64,000 nucleotides of DNA, taken from positions 186,001 to 250,000 of the forward strand of contig NZ_KI392031.1 of NCBI RefSeq assembly GCF_000158475.2, in the 5' to 3' direction. Origin of the DNA: Oxalobacter paraformigenes. Lineage in GTDB: Bacteria > Pseudomonadota > Gammaproteobacteria > Burkholderiales > Burkholderiaceae_D. The translations under genes were made by a program, and so were the position numbers. The notes under the pieces were generated by a model that worked only from the letters and a program-made list of their open reading frames with translations, searched no databases and had not been told where the DNA came from. Shown piece after piece: positions 1 through 7,021 of this stretch (positions within the stretch are counted from its first letter, which is position 1; every line of letters starts with the position of its first letter).

Positions 1-2
1 AT

Positions 3-395
3 GATGGCGTCAACGTCAAACTGACTGACCAGCATCTTACCGGAACAGCCTATGACCAGATACAGAAATGCGCTGAAGCGGCGGGAATTTCATACGTCAT
101 CGAATATGGTGAACTTGTTATTTTTCCGAAGAATAGGGAAAGGAACGCGCCAGTCATTCTCATTTCACCACAAACCGGCATGGTGGGATATCCAGCCGTT
201 TCATCTCAGGATATTTCCGTAACCACGCTGTTTAATCCGTCGCTTGCCACCGGCAAAGAAGTAGAGATAAAAAGCGTTTCTACCATTGCTAACGGCAGGT
301 GGGTTATTGTCGGCTTAACGCATGTCCTTGAGAGTGAAGTGCCAGATGGTGCGTGGTTCTCGCAGGTATTTTGCCGAAGAATGGCAGGACGATGA
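3..395 (+). CDS. Phage tail/baseplate-hub-like protein, C-terminal part (5' end outside window)
   Basis: The frame is open from the left edge (codon at 3) to the TGA at 393-395, so only about 130 C-terminal residues are visible. The piece has the feel of hub proteins of Mu/P2-type contractile tails: a VSSQDISVTTLFNPSL stretch, a VEIKS strand, then GRWVIVGLTHVLESEVP followed by a short tail. In that family this region is a beta-rich domain of the tail tip. The assignment rests on pattern recognition of these motifs, not on a search. A 10-bp hairpin follows 28 nt later. Neighbouring hicB, the ash-like leader and the integrase stub support a prophage origin. The rest of the prophage, if present, lies to the left of the window. 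Confidence 0.5.
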   Translation, partial: DGVNVKLTDQHLTGTAYDQIQKCAEAAGISYVIEYGELVIFPKNRERNAPVILISPQTGMVGYPAVSSQDISVTTLFNPSLATGKEVEIKSVSTIANGRWVIVGLTHVLESEVPDGAWFSQVFCRRMAGR

Positions 396-422
396 TTCTT
401 GGTTAGGTTTTCGCATCTTCTG

Positions 423-448
423 AGACCCGGCAAGATAATGCCGGGTCT
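423..448. terminator. Hairpin after phage gene
   Basis: A perfect 10-bp stem (AGACCCGGCA / TGCCGGGTCT) encloses a 6-nt loop, AGATAA. There is no T tract on the + side, so it may be a factor-assisted or bidirectional end between the phage gene and the convergent hicB. Confidence 0.5.
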
Positions 449-496
449 AGTACTTCGTCAGCAGAATAAGCCTTTTGTCATCGTGTGAACGTTCTT

Positions 497-784
497 TCAA
501 TAGGCGCTCTGTTTTGTTGGATAATCAGAAAGATCAACGTTGATCACAGCCCATATCCAGCCTTTGTAATCGTCTTTTATCTGTAAAGCAGAAAAGGGAG
601 AAGCGGAGGGAACTGTTCCGCCGTCGTCAATAACTGTTTCCAGCCACAATTTGGCGGCTTCGTGTGCATTGTCGATCGCTTCTTCCACCGTGTCGCCAGC
701 GGAAAAACAGCCCGGAAGATCAGGAACAACCACACCGAAAGCGGTATCGTCAGTTCCTGGATCAATAGCAATAAGGTATTTCAT
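497..784 (-). CDS. hicB: HicB-family antitoxin-like protein, apparently orphan
   Basis: The 95-residue protein has the HicB RNase-H-like fold signature: MKYLIAIDPGTDDTAFGVVV, then PDLPGCFSAGDTVEEAIDNA and a WIWAVINVDL strand near the end. HicB neutralises the mRNA-interferase toxin HicA and usually autoregulates through a C-terminal ribbon-helix-helix or HTH domain. Here the protein stops about 10 residues after the last core strand, so that DNA-binding domain is missing. hicA normally lies just 5' of hicB (here above 784), but no HicA-like frame with the GSHxxF and P-K motifs can be read there, nor downstream. No Shine-Dalgarno is evident. I infer an orphan, C-terminally shortened antitoxin left in a decaying prophage. 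Confidence 0.8.
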   Translation of the reverse strand: MKYLIAIDPGTDDTAFGVVVPDLPGCFSAGDTVEEAIDNAHEAAKLWLETVIDDGGTVPSASPFSALQIKDDYKGWIWAVINVDLSDYPTKQSAY

Positions 785-866
785 GGTTTTTCAGTTTGAA
801 GCAGATAAACCAGTATATTGACAATTTCAGAGGGATAACACAAACTGCAAGCCTCTCTTAAGCAAA

Positions 867-900
867 TGCGGTTTTTACGCCCCGTTAGTCTGCGGTTTTT
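867..900. repeat. Short direct repeat TGCGGTTTTT in phage-type leader
   Basis: TGCGGTTTTT occurs at 867-876 and 891-900, separated by 14 nt. It opens a segment (867-1063) whose wording resembles the leader of ash/Icd-like genes in P4-type satellites and enterobacterial prophages. The resemblance is from memory. Confidence 0.4.
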
Positions 901-1063
901 TTATGCCTGTACGTTTCATCGTGCCGGTTCTACCTGTTTATGGTCGGGGTAGAGCATAGCCATACAATACCCCCAAGGGGAAAGCTATACGCGGCTTCAT
1001 TTGCGCCGAGAGTGCGCCCGACCGCCCGCACAAAAGGTGGTTTCATAATCAAAGGATATCAAA

Positions 1064-1348
1064 ATGAAACCAAAATCATCACTGCAATACAACTACCCAA
1101 TGGAAATGCTGCACCAGGAATATTTCACCAGTGGCGGAGAAATCTGTCTGACAGGAAGTATGCTGGCCCATCCTTACTTTGTTTCGCCCCTTGGGAAACT
1201 GATCGCCCAATTGAAACGCAAGGGCCATAACATTGAAGCATGCGAAACAGAATATAAAGCCATGCAGAAAACGCTAAGGCAGTGGAATAGAGCACTTGAA
1301 CAACAGGCGTATGAAACAATACGCTTGCGCCATAGCAGAAAAAATTGA
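1064..1348 (+). CDS. Small phage-type hypothetical protein downstream of ash/Icd-like leader
   Basis: This is a 94-residue, basic and largely soluble-looking protein. The start is chosen because AAAGGA sits 7 nt before the ATG. I do not recognise the protein itself. The preceding 120 nt, however, translate in another frame (from an ATG at 940) into PPRGKLYAASFAPRVRPTA and TKGGFIIKGY. I associate these strings with the Ash / Icd-like leader ORFs of phage P4-type elements, where a second gene starts at the KGY position exactly as here. That frame overlaps this gene to 1230. Function is unknown; an Icd-like or regulatory role would be speculation. The C-terminal half (about residues 45-94) looks helical and rich in K, R, E and Q. 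Confidence 0.5.
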   Translation: MKPKSSLQYNYPMEMLHQEYFTSGGEICLTGSMLAHPYFVSPLGKLIAQLKRKGHNIEACETEYKAMQKTLRQWNRALEQQAYETIRLRHSRKN

Positions 1349-1643
1349 GGGAAATCCACCTGTATTAAAATACACATGCCTGAAAATGGCGTACTTCTCT
1401 TGCGAGCACCTAATATTCGTTAAGGTTTTTATATTGATGTGCCTTCATCACTCAGCCCAATTTAGGACAGACGATTTCTCCTGTTTGAAGCAAAGGAAAG
1501 AGGCTGTAAGGATATGTTCAATTGGTTCGAAAGTAAGCCGGTTCAAAGAGAAGAGCGTCAGTTTCGGCATTCTCCTCATTTTTGAGGAGAACTGGAAGAA
1601 ACTTGAAAACCAAGAGGTGATTTTTTGGGGTAGCGAACAATAA

Positions 1644-1663
1644 TGGGTATAGATTTGGGTATA
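1644..1663. repeat. Tandem TGGGTATA repeats, possible recombinase arm sites
   Basis: TGGGTATA occurs at 1644-1651 and 1656-1663 with a 12-nt period. Clustered short repeats of this kind often flank the attachment sites of tyrosine recombinases. An integrase N-terminal stub lies 230 nt downstream, which makes an att-region reading plausible but unproven. Confidence 0.3.
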
Positions 1664-1761
1664 AGTTGGAAATGATAATTTGTAAGCATATGATTTTATA
1701 GGTAGTTCAATGCTCGCCGTCGCACCAACAGCTAGTTCAAAGCAGTCTTATACAGTCTATA

Positions 1762-1796
1762 AACCCGTGTAAAACCTTTATGCGGGTTTTTTGTTT
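1762..1796 (+). terminator. Rho-independent terminator-like hairpin
   Basis: An AAACCCG arm and a CGGGTTT arm enclose a 15-nt loop, and the right arm runs into a T-rich tract. It would end transcripts arriving from the phage-like genes on the left. Confidence 0.55.
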
Positions 1797-1896
1797 TATG
1801 CGGCATGGTGACGTTCTATACAATCCGGCTGTTTCAGGTATGTATTTGGATGGAGGTTGAATATACCCGCTTTCGCATTACCCAACAGGCGGCACA

Positions 1897-2049
1897 ATGG
1901 CAAAAATCAACGTTCCTCTGACTTGCAAACAAATTGATAACGCCAACCCCGAAGAAAAAAACGGTTTTGGTAGAAGTCGTAAATCCTTGTATGCGTTTAC
2001 GGTTGCCTGCATGGCGATCTGCCAGAAAACCACATCAACGAAACTGTAG
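1897..2049 (+). pseudogene. Tyrosine-type integrase, N-terminal stub
   Basis: The frame starts MAKINVPLTCKQIDNANPEE, which matches the opening of P4-family integrases (the arm-binding DUF4102 domain, typically M-x-LT-x-x-x-I-x-NAKP-x-E-K). The following G-G-L-Y-L strand and everything after it are missing: the frame drifts into unrelated sequence and stops at 2047-2049 after 50 codons. An intact integrase is about 400 residues, so this is a deletion or frameshift remnant. It fits the prophage debris to its left and suggests the element can no longer excise by itself. Identification is by motif only. Confidence 0.45.
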
Positions 2050-2254
2050 GGGCTTGCCGCTGCACCGGAATCACGTTCAAAGCGGCGCGATAAAATTATA
2101 ATTCGTAAACCAGGTGTTCACACCGTTTCTTTGTTTGGCGCGATGTGCTTATATGTACTCTGTTTTCCGCAAGAACAGATTGGGATGCATGTTCGGGCGC
2201 TGTTTCATGAGCCTGTAATTTGGATGGATGGTTCAGCAGCCGCTTTCGCAACAG
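2050..2254. other. Intergenic, no gene seen
   Basis: Nothing readable is present beyond a short open stretch (to the TAA near 2090) containing a CRCTG motif that I could not place. It separates the integrase stub from the minus-strand Sel1 gene. Confidence 0.4.
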
Positions 2255-2947
2255 TCAGCTATCATTGACCGGGTAGGTTTCCTTGCCGTTTTGTCTTGTA
2301 CGGAAATATTTTTCCAGAAAGTCCAGTGCAGTCTGGTTATTTTGTTCAGCTGCCCTGGCAAGCCATTCATAAGCCTTGTCACGGTCCCGCCGGCTTCCAT
2401 ATCCGGTGAAATAGCGGTATCCGATCTGATACTGCGCGCGTGCGTCTCCTCGTTCGGCCGCTTGCCGGAACCGCATTGTTGCCTTGTAAGGATTTTTTGA
2501 AACGCCACAGCCTTCCTCATGAAGCGTGCCCAGCGCGTACAGTGCAGGCGTATAGTGTTGTCCGGCCGCTTTCATATACCACTTGTATGCCGTTTGGCAG
2601 TCTTTTGGGATGCCGTATCCATAATAGTACAAATTGCCCAGCTGGTACTGGGCGCCCGGGTCTGCTTTTTGCGCCGCCTGTAAAAAACAATTTCGGGCTT
2701 CCGTCAGGTTTTGCTGTGTTCCTTTGCCTTGCAAATGCATGTGGCCGAGATTGTACAGAGCGTCTTTGTTGCCTTCTTTTGCCGCGAGTTGGAAAAAATG
2801 GAAAGCTTTGGAATATTGCCCGTTTCGGTAAGCGATTTCCGCATCCGTATAAGTGTCAGCGAAAGCGATTAGAGAAATACCTGAAAAAACAACACATGCC
2901 AATAATTTTCCGCAAGGCAAGAATTTCTCTGGAAAGCGATTACGCAT
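2255..2947 (-). CDS. Secreted Sel1-repeat (TPR-like) protein
   Basis: The 230-residue protein starts with a signal peptide: basic MRNRFPEK, a hydrophobic stretch to about residue 28, then an ALIAFA-D type cleavage site. The rest is a run of Sel1 repeats about 36 residues long, recognised by A-x-Y-x-LGxxxxxGxGxxxD and the following A-x-x-W/F-x-x-AA helices (for example YQLGNLYYYGYGIPKD and YQIGYRYFTGYGSRRD). Such repeats form alpha-solenoid scaffolds for protein-protein contacts in the periplasm or outside the cell. The specific role cannot be read. The gene is transcribed away from the XRE regulator at 3095, and the shared spacer carries operator-like palindromes, so that regulator may control it. 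Confidence 0.85.
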   Translation of the reverse strand: MRNRFPEKFLPCGKLLACVVFSGISLIAFADTYTDAEIAYRNGQYSKAFHFFQLAAKEGNKDALYNLGHMHLQGKGTQQNLTEARNCFLQAAQKADPGAQYQLGNLYYYGYGIPKDCQTAYKWYMKAAGQHYTPALYALGTLHEEGCGVSKNPYKATMRFRQAAERGDARAQYQIGYRYFTGYGSRRDRDKAYEWLARAAEQNNQTALDFLEKYFRTRQNGKETYPVNDS

Positions 2948-2995
2948 GGTATCTGACAGCCAACTCGGTAAATAAAGGCTTGTATTGTTGAGAAC

Positions 2996-3042
2996 GATCA
3001 GGATATTTCTTGATCAAAACCTAAAATGTTACGATAAACGTA
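2996..3042. promoter_or_regulatory. Divergent promoter/operator region
   Basis: For the + strand, TTGATC (3010-3015), a 17-nt spacer and GATAAA (3033-3038) make a plausible promoter. Two palindromes overlap these boxes: GATCA-N10-TGATC (2996-3015) covers the -35, and TACG-ATAAA-CGTA (3030-3042) covers the -10. That is the layout expected of an autoregulated XRE repressor. Confidence 0.45.
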
Positions 3043-3094
3043 GTATCTTGGGCAAGCAAAAATTAAGATCATCGTAGCTATTGAAAGAGCTGCG

Positions 3095-3424
3095 ATGTCT
3101 AATTCTTCCAAAACATATCGTTCGGTTTTTTCTTTGCGTTTGAAAGAAGCGCGAGAAAAAGCCGGAATTTCTCAGAGACGGCTCGGAATCGAAGCTGGCA
3201 TGGATGAATTCGTCGCCAGCACACGCGTCAATCGCTATGAAAAGGGAATCCATGAACCCGATGAGGCGACAGCTGTAAAGCTTGCGCAGGTCTTGAATAT
3301 TCCTTTGGCTTATTTTTACGCGGATGACGACAGGCTTGCCGAAGTTATTTTACTGTTTAGCTGTTTGCCGGAGCGGGATAAACAGGAATACCTGAAATTT
3401 TTACGCGCAAAAATGCCACAGTAG
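3095..3424 (+). CDS. XRE-family HTH transcriptional regulator
   Basis: The 109-residue protein has a Cro/C1-type helix-turn-helix in its N-terminal two thirds: LRLKEAREKAGISQRRLGIE, then INRYEKG-type recognition (here VNRYEKGIHEPDEATAVKLA) and LNIPLAYFYAD. A short C-terminal helical region (LAEVILLFSCLPERDKQEYL) follows and may mediate dimerisation or bind a ligand. Proteins of this length and style are common as stand-alone or phage-derived repressors. The operator-like palindromes just upstream suggest autoregulation and possible control of the divergent Sel1 gene. It lies immediately before the nuo promoter region on the same strand, but a hairpin at 3461-3479 and a separate promoter argue against co-transcription. 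Confidence 0.85.
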   Translation: MSNSSKTYRSVFSLRLKEAREKAGISQRRLGIEAGMDEFVASTRVNRYEKGIHEPDEATAVKLAQVLNIPLAYFYADDDRLAEVILLFSCLPERDKQEYLKFLRAKMPQ

Positions 3425-3629
3425 GATGTGTTACTGGACACGGTAAGGCGATAGGGTGAAAAAGGGCCGGATTCCCTTTCGAATGTTCCCGGTTGACGCG
3501 ATACCGTGAATTTTTGTTCCCGGGGCTTCGCTTTTATAATGAACGCATGAAAAAACGGCAGGAAGCGGGTCAGGCTTGATTGAGTGACACTAATTGATGA
3601 ACCTGTTCGGGCAAGTCGAGACGTTCTTT

Positions 3630-3658
3630 TTGGGGAAAATCACGTTTTGGTGTATCAT
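3630..3658 (+). promoter_or_regulatory. Probable nuo operon promoter
   Basis: TTGGGG (3630-3635), a 17-nt spacer and TATCAT (3653-3658). It lies about 155 nt before the inferred nuoA start, leaving a long leader. Confidence 0.45.
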
Positions 3659-3700
3659 ATAGTTTTAGTATGTCTGCCAAACGTTTCTTAAGTCATCGTT

Positions 3701-3741
3701 CCGGTTTGCTGTTTGTAAGTGAAAAATCAGCGCTGAACCGG
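3701..3741 (+). promoter_or_regulatory. Hairpin in nuo leader
   Basis: The CCGGTT (3701-3706) and AACCGG (3736-3741) arms pair, extended by GCTG/CAGC with a small asymmetric bulge. There is no T tract. It lies within the predicted 5' UTR of nuoA and could affect message stability. Confidence 0.35.
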
Positions 3742-3812
3742 TCTTTGGAAATGCGCGCCATATGGGTGGGCCTGTCCCGTCTTTCAACATTTCCTGTATT
3801 CAAGCGTTGAAC

Positions 3813-4172
3813 GTGAATCTCGAAAACTACTTCCCCGTTCTGCTTTTTCTTCTGGTTGCCCTGTTTTTCGGTATTTTTTCACTGTTTCTTGGCAGGTTTC
3901 TCGCCCCTCACCGGCCCGATTCCGAAAAACTGTCGCCTTATGAATGCGGATTCGCGCCGTTTGAAAATGCCCGCATGAAGTTCGACGTGCGGTTTTACCT
4001 GATTGCGATTCTGTTCATCCTTTTCGATCTGGAAACGGCGTTTCTGTTTCCCTGGGCGGCTTCGATGCGCGAGCTGGGCTGGCAGGCTTTTGTCGCTATC
4101 ATGATTTTTCTGGCGGAACTGGTGGCCGGTTTCTGGTACATATGGAAAAAGGGAGCGCTCAATTGGGAGTAA
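3813..4172 (+). CDS. nuoA: NADH-quinone oxidoreductase subunit A
   Basis: Small membrane subunit of complex I with three transmembrane helices. Together with NuoH, J and K it surrounds the quinone-proximal part of the proton channel. The conserved block SPYECGF is followed by [20 protein letters not shown] and E-x-AFLFPWA, all typical of the family. I chose the GTG at 3813 because the protein then starts [12 protein letters not shown] as in other betaproteobacteria and is 119 residues long, the usual size. A frame-consistent ATG at 3762 would add 17 residues without family support. Only a weak ribosome site precedes the GTG. First gene of the operon; nuoB follows after 3 nt. Confidence 0.93.
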   Translation: MNLENYFPVLLFLLVALFFGIFSLFLGRFLAPHRPDSEKLSPYECGFAPFENARMKFDVRFYLIAILFILFDLETAFLFPWAASMRELGWQAFVAIMIFLAELVAGFWYIWKKGALNWE

Positions 4173-4175
4173 TCT

Positions 4176-4655
4176 GTGGCGATTGACGGTTTGCTGAACA
4201 AGGGGTTTGTCACAACGACGCTGGATACGGCCATCAACTGGCTGCGTACCGGGTCGGTATGGCCGGTCTCGTTCGGGCTGGCCTGTTGCGCTATCGAGAT
4301 GATGCACAGCAGCGCCTCCCGTTACGATATGGACCGGTTCGGTACCTTTTTCCGCGCTTCTCCCCGCCAGTCTGATCTCATGATCGTGGCCGGCACGCTC
4401 TGTAACAAGATGGCCCCGGCCCTGCGCAAGGTATACGACCAGATGGCTGAACCGCGATGGGTTGTGTCAATGGGTTCCTGCGCCAATGGCGGGGGGTATT
4501 ATCATGATTCCTATTCCGTGGTCAGGGGATGCGACAGGATTGTTCCGGTCGATATTTATGTGCCCGGATGCCCGCCGACTGCCGAAGCTCTTTTGTATGC
4601 GCTGATGCAGCTGAGGGGAAAAATCCGGCGTACTTCCACCATCGCACGTCAGTAA
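4176..4655 (+). CDS. nuoB: NADH-quinone oxidoreductase subunit B
   Basis: Peripheral-arm subunit carrying the terminal [4Fe-4S] cluster N2, which passes electrons to quinone. The cluster ligands are visible: the tandem Cys37-Cys38 ([10 protein letters not shown]), Cys102 (MGSCANGG) and Cys132 ([11 protein letters not shown]). At 159 residues it has the usual length. It starts with GTG three bases after nuoA, so translation is probably coupled. The C-terminus ends soon after LRGKI, as is common in Burkholderiales. Confidence 0.97.
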   Translation: MAIDGLLNKGFVTTTLDTAINWLRTGSVWPVSFGLACCAIEMMHSSASRYDMDRFGTFFRASPRQSDLMIVAGTLCNKMAPALRKVYDQMAEPRWVVSMGSCANGGGYYHDSYSVVRGCDRIVPVDIYVPGCPPTAEALLYALMQLRGKIRRTSTIARQ

Positions 4656-4668
4656 AACGGAGAAAGGC

Positions 4669-5271
4669 ATGCAGAGAAATCCGGTTGAACTGGCAGACAG
4701 GTTGCGCGCGGTTTTCGGCGCGAAGCTAAAGGATCTGATTGAATCTTTCGGTGAAGTGACAATCGTGGTCAATAAGGCTGTTTATCCCGACGTTATGGGA
4801 CAATTGCGCGACGATTCCCGATTCCGGTTTGAAGAACTGATCGATTTGTGCGGCGTGGATTATGCCGGATACGGCAACGAGGAAAAGGGGCTGAAAGGCA
4901 AGCGTTTTGCAGTGGTGGTGCATTTGCTGTCGCTGGCATTCAATTGCAGGCTGAGAGTCCGGGTTTTTGCGGATGACGACGCTATGCCTGAAGTGCCTTC
5001 GATCATGGCGATATGGCCAGCGGCCAACTGGTTCGAGCGTGAGGCCTTCGATCTGTACGGCATTCTTTTCAAGGGGCATCCCGATTTGCGCCGCATCCTG
5101 ACCGATTACGGTTTTGTCGGCTATCCGTTCCGGAAGGATTTTCCGGTTCAGGGATATGTGGAAATGCGGTATGACGAGAAGCAGAAACGGGTGGTGTATC
5201 AGCCTGTTACGATTGAACCGCGCGAAATCACGCCGCGCGTGATCCGCGACGGCAGGGAGGGCGGAAAGTAA
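4669..5271 (+). CDS. nuoC: NADH-quinone oxidoreductase subunit C
   Basis: Peripheral-arm subunit corresponding to the 30-kDa subunit; it packs against NuoD and has no cofactor. The family signature is present: the W[16 protein letters not shown](L)F[10 protein letters not shown] block, followed by [15 protein letters not shown]. At 200 residues it is the separate NuoC of betaproteobacteria rather than the fused NuoCD of enterobacteria. AGAAAGGC precedes the ATG. Its TAA overlaps the nuoD ATG by one base. Confidence 0.97.
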   Translation: MQRNPVELADRLRAVFGAKLKDLIESFGEVTIVVNKAVYPDVMGQLRDDSRFRFEELIDLCGVDYAGYGNEEKGLKGKRFAVVVHLLSLAFNCRLRVRVFADDDAMPEVPSIMAIWPAANWFEREAFDLYGILFKGHPDLRRILTDYGFVGYPFRKDFPVQGYVEMRYDEKQKRVVYQPVTIEPREITPRVIRDGREGGK

Positions 5272-6524
5272 TGGCCGAGATCCGCAATTACACTGTCAAT
5301 TTCGGCCCGCAGCACCCTTCGGCGCATGGCGTGCTACGCCTGATTCTGGAACTGGACGGGGAAACGATTGTCCGGGCCGATCCCCATATCGGCATGTTGC
5401 ATCGCGCGACGGAAAAACTGGCCGAACAGCGGACTTACCTTCAGGCATTGCCCTATATGGACAGGCTCGATTATGTGTCGATGATGTGCAGCGAACATGC
5501 CTATGTCATGGCGATCGAGAAAATGCTGGGACTGGAAGTCCCGGTCCGGGCGCAGTATATCCGGGTCATGTTCGACGAAATCACCCGAATCATGAGCCAC
5601 CTGCTGTGGCTGGGGGCTCAGGCGCTGGATATGGGGGCCATGGCCGTTTTCCTGTACGCTTTCCGCGAACGTGAAGATCTGATGGACTGTTATGAGGCGG
5701 CGAGCGGGGCCCGGATGCATGCCGCCTATTACCGGCCGGGCGGCGTCAGTCGCGATTTGCCGGATGCGATGCCGCAATTCAAAAAAACGCGTTTCCAGAG
5801 CGACAAGCGGGTTAAGACCCTGAATGCCAATCGTCAGGGTTCCCTGCTGGATTTCATCGAGAACTTTACCGACCGCTTTCCGACGTGCGTCGATGAATAT
5901 GAAACCCTGCTGACCGGCAATCGCATCTGGAAACAGCGGCTGGTCGGGGTTGGCGTCATTTCTCCGGAAGAGGCGCTGGCGTCCGGTTTTACCGGCCCCA
6001 TGTTGCGCGGTTCAGGGGTTGAGTGGGATCTTCGGAAAAAACAGCCATATGAAGTGTACGATCGCCTGGATTTTGCGATACCGGTCGGAAAGGAAGGCGA
6101 TTGCTATGACCGCTATCTCGTGCGTGTCGAGGAATTGCGCCAGTCGAACCGGATTATCAGGCAGTGTGTGGACTGGCTCCGGAAAAATCCCGGTCCGGTC
6201 AAGTCGGATGATTATCGGGTGTCGCCTCCGCCGCGCGAAAAGATGAAAGCGGGGATGGAAGAACTGATCCATCATTTCAAGCTGTTTACGGAAGGGTTTC
6301 ATTTGCCGGTGGGTGAAATTTATTCAGCGGTGGAAGCGCCCAAGGGAGAATTCGGTATTTATCTGGTTTCGGATGGCGCCAACAAACCGTTCCGGATGAA
6401 AATACGCGCGCCTTCTTTCGTGCATTTGCAGGGACTGGAACAATTGGTCAGGGGACACCTGATACCGGACGCTGTTGCGGTGATCGGCAGTATCGATATT
6501 GTATTTGGTGAAGTGGACCGCTAG
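5271..6524 (+). CDS. nuoD: NADH-quinone oxidoreductase subunit D
   Basis: The 49-kDa subunit, which forms the quinone-binding pocket with NuoB. Its 417 residues include the N-terminal [15 protein letters not shown] loop with the quinone-site histidines, the [14 protein letters not shown] motif, and the C-terminal [15 protein letters not shown] and IVFGEVDR ending that descends from NiFe-hydrogenase large subunits. The hydrogenase active-site cysteines are absent, as expected. It is separated from nuoC by a 1-nt overlap; nuoE follows after 20 nt. Confidence 0.97.
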   Translation: MAEIRNYTVNFGPQHPSAHGVLRLILELDGETIVRADPHIGMLHRATEKLAEQRTYLQALPYMDRLDYVSMMCSEHAYVMAIEKMLGLEVPVRAQYIRVMFDEITRIMSHLLWLGAQALDMGAMAVFLYAFREREDLMDCYEAASGARMHAAYYRPGGVSRDLPDAMPQFKKTRFQSDKRVKTLNANRQGSLLDFIENFTDRFPTCVDEYETLLTGNRIWKQRLVGVGVISPEEALASGFTGPMLRGSGVEWDLRKKQPYEVYDRLDFAIPVGKEGDCYDRYLVRVEELRQSNRIIRQCVDWLRKNPGPVKSDDYRVSPPPREKMKAGMEELIHHFKLFTEGFHLPVGEIYSAVEAPKGEFGIYLVSDGANKPFRMKIRAPSFVHLQGLEQLVRGHLIPDAVAVIGSIDIVFGEVDR

Positions 6525-6544
6525 GGAGCGGAAACGGGTGAAAC

Positions 6545-7021
6545 ATGTTGTTGAGTGAAGAATCGTACCGGAAAATCGAAAAGGAACTGGCGAAGTTTCC
6601 GGCCACAAAAAAACGGTCGGCCGCGATTGCCGCACTGACGATTGCACAGGATGAAAAGGGCTGGCTTTCTCCGGAAGTGATGCGGGAAATCGCCGATTAT
6701 CTTGGCGTCCCGGCTGTGGCTATTGAAGAAGTCGCGAGTTTCTACAGTATGTTCAATACCCGTCCGGTCGGCAAATACAAGATTGCCGTATGTTGTAATC
6801 TGCCTTGCGAAATGACCGGAAGCGATGTGACGGCGCAGTACCTGAAGGAAAAGCTGCATATCGGATTTGGCGAGACGACGCCGGACGGCCTGTTCACGCT
6901 GGTGGAGAGCGAATGCATGGGCGCCTGCGGAGACGGGCCGGTCATTCTGGTGAACAACAAGAAGATGTATATGCGCATGACGAAGGATAGAATCGACAGG
7001 CTTTTGGAGGAGCTCAAATAA
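6545..7021 (+). CDS. nuoE: NADH-quinone oxidoreductase subunit E
   Basis: The 24-kDa subunit of the NADH dehydrogenase module, with a thioredoxin-like domain holding the [2Fe-2S] cluster N1a. The four ligands follow the family pattern: Cys83-x4-Cys88 (CCNLPC) and Cys124-x3-Cys128 (ECMGAC). It has 158 residues and a helical N-terminus. The stop TAA overlaps the nuoF start by one base, so E and F are likely translated in tandem, matching their direct contact in the complex. Confidence 0.97.
   Translation: MLLSEESYRKIEKELAKFPATKKRSAAIAALTIAQDEKGWLSPEVMREIADYLGVPAVAIEEVASFYSMFNTRPVGKYKIAVCCNLPCEMTGSDVTAQYLKEKLHIGFGETTPDGLFTLVESECMGACGDGPVILVNNKKMYMRMTKDRIDRLLEELK

Larger units (their letters stand above)
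1349..1896. other. Intergenic prophage-scar DNA
   Basis: No convincing gene is present. It holds the tandem TGGGTATA repeats (1644-1663), a small terminator-like hairpin (1762-1796) and AT-rich DNA. An open frame from 1296 to 1643 overlaps the previous gene and has no recognisable motif. Confidence 0.5.
3425..3812 (+). other. Intergenic region upstream of nuo operon
   Basis: It holds a weak hairpin after the XRE gene (AAAGGG / CCCTTT, 3461-3479), the nuo promoter (3630-3658) and a leader hairpin (3701-3741). No gene is seen. An ATG at 3762 is in frame with nuoA but is not supported as the start. Confidence 0.6.

Noticed and set aside
1296-1643. Open frame of 115 codons on the + strand
   Set aside because: It overlaps the ORF at 1064, has no ribosome site and no recognisable motif, and its composition follows the AT-rich scar DNA.
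1700-1740. Possible tRNA 3' end (GCACCA) as attachment core
   Set aside because: The T stem and acceptor arms do not pair, so no tRNA fragment can be drawn.
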